Source: Sphingomonas leidyi (GTDB taxonomy: Bacteria; Pseudomonadota; Alphaproteobacteria; Sphingomonadales; Sphingomonadaceae). Taken from it: 64,000 nucleotides of DNA. The position numbers and the translations under genes are program-made. Location of the stretch: positions 85,089 to 149,088 of the forward strand of contig NZ_JAASQV010000007.1 in the NCBI RefSeq assembly GCF_011761945.1. The letters are read 5' to 3'. Below the pieces are notes generated by a model, which was given only the letters and a program-made list of their open reading frames with translations, was not told the origin of the DNA and searched no databases. The first letter of the stretch is position 1. Each line of letters begins with the position of its first letter. This document shows positions 63,313 through 64,000 of this stretch, in pieces.

Positions 63313-63719
63313 CACCGCCCATCCTTACGGGCTCGGGCGATCATCTCCGCCAGCCGATCCAGCTCCTCCGCCGGCACCTCCTCGCGGTCCAGCATCCCGG
63401 CGATCATCAGCTCGACCGAGTTGTCGTAGAAGGTCGACAATAAGGTTTCGACCGCGCGCGCGCCCATGTGCTCGCGCGCCACGGCAGGCTCGTATACATA
63501 GCGCGAGCCGTCGACGCGGTGGTGCACATGGCCCTTCCCTTCCAGAATGGTCAGGAGGGTGCGAACGGTGGTGTAGCTAGGCGGATCGGCGAGCTGTTCC
63601 TGGACCTGCGCGGCGGTCGCCTGACCGACCCGGTAGAGCACATTGATTATTTCGCGCTCACGGCGGCTCAAGCCGTCCATACCCCCTTTGCGCGCGACCC
63701 TGGATGCCCGATCTGACAT
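63312..63719 (-). CDS. BlaI/MecI/CopY-family repressor
   Basis: 135 residues. GLSRREREIINVLYRVGQAT and YTTVRTLLTILEGKGHVHHR are the winged-helix signature; the C-terminal helices (VETLLSTFYDNSVELMIAGM) mediate dimerisation and contain the usual protease-cleavage region. ATG 63719 is only a few bases from the promoter; ATG 63680 (MDGLSRRER) aligns with typical BlaI N-termini. Represses its own operon including the M56 and serine hydrolase genes. Confidence 0.94.
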   Translation of the reverse strand: MSDRASRVARKGGMDGLSRREREIINVLYRVGQATAAQVQEQLADPPSYTTVRTLLTILEGKGHVHHRVDGSRYVYEPAVAREHMGARAVETLLSTFYDNSVELMIAGMLDREEVPAEELDRLAEMIARARKDGR

Positions 63720-63725
63720 GCTAAA

Positions 63726-63753
63726 AATTTAACACCGCTTCGTCGCGTGTCAA
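63726..63753 (-). promoter_or_regulatory. Promoter of the BlaI operon
   Basis: On the minus strand, TTGACA (63748-63753) and TAAATT (63726-63731) are 16 bases apart. A start site near 63719 follows. The -10 region lies in an AT-rich segment GTTAAATTTTTAGC that could also be the repressor site. Confidence 0.6.
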
Positions 63754-63866
63754 CAGGGGTTGTTACGGCTACCTGCAAATCGCGGCTGTACCGATCGTGA
63801 CAGCAAGGCAGGCGCTTGATCGATTGCGGGCGCGCTGCCTTGCTGGGGCGCGGAGGTTGGGCAAAG

Positions 63867-63900
63867 AAAAACCCCGCCAAGTCGTTGGACTTGCGGGGTT
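63867..63900 (-). terminator. Rho-independent terminator of the initiator tRNA gene
   Basis: On the minus strand AACCCCGCAAGTC, loop CAAC, GACTTGGCGGGGTT and TTTC: a stem of 13 pairs with one bulge, 14 bases after the tRNA 3' end. Confidence 0.85.
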
Positions 63901-63913
63901 TGCGTTTTGTGTG

Positions 63914-63990
<77 letters not shown>

Positions 63991-64000
63991 GCACCAAGGG

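Overview
The window looks like a chromosomal segment of a Sphingomonas-type alphaproteobacterium (Sphingomonadales). The signs are roughly two-thirds GC, very dense packing with many 4-base start/stop overlaps, large TonB-dependent receptors, and a set of exported and lipoprotein hypotheticals typical of that group. No phage, insertion sequence or CRISPR array is visible. The assignment is inferred from protein types and base composition only.

Layout. 1-5.0 kb: the 5' part of an Oar-like TonB receptor with two palindromic operators, then hslV, a small protein, a circularly permuted D-amino-acid-oxidase-like flavoprotein and hslU. 5.0-7.35 kb: four small genes, each separated by a copy of one imperfect intergenic repeat. 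7.4-15.5 kb: a secreted oligopeptidase B, two tandem paralogous small exported proteins, a glyoxalase operon (gloA, nitronate monooxygenase-like, gloB), a TPR protein, two hydrolase-type genes. 15.6-20.6 kb: patatin, 3-hydroxybutyrate dehydrogenase and a DUF4893 lipoprotein in one operon, then a putative metallopeptidase, an M20 amidohydrolase and a membrane protein. 20.7-25.2 kb: a rifamycin ADP-ribosyltransferase, a DmeR/DmeF-type metal regulator and exporter, a candidate toxin-antitoxin operon (ParS/MbcA-type antitoxin, HEPN-like protein, thioesterase), and an ArsR-SRPBCC-GFA operon behind a large nested palindrome.

25.3-37.2 kb: an AmpR-like regulator, a secreted lipase-like hydrolase, a Bax-inhibitor-1 protein, ThpR, a hybrid histidine kinase, a frameshifted metallopeptidase, a low-molecular-weight tyrosine phosphatase, a Cu/Zn superoxide dismutase lipoprotein, an exported unknown and a regulator with two DNA-binding domains. 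37.2-42 kb: a structured leader region, two linked exported unknowns, a GNAT acetyltransferase and an AT-rich S41 peptidase that looks acquired. 42.4-51.3 kb: acnA, a large TonB receptor and a permease-mtnP-FKBP operon, with clear intrinsic terminators after acnA and the receptor. 51.4-55.8 kb: rhodanese, an NTF2-like protein, a LytS/LytR-type two-component pair and a glutaminyl cyclase. 55.9-59.8 kb: a LysR-headed cluster (DoxX, two short-chain dehydrogenases, DUF1097 protein). 60.4-64 kb: a BlaI-M56-serine hydrolase operon and an initiator tRNA gene with its terminator.

Main points for follow-up are the permuted oxidase inside the hslVU locus, the ParS-domain/HEPN-like pair, the repeat-punctuated gene block at 5-7.35 kb, the overlapping hairpins upstream of 37556, and the BlaI-M56 operon whose sensor has a long charged tail in place of a penicillin-binding domain.
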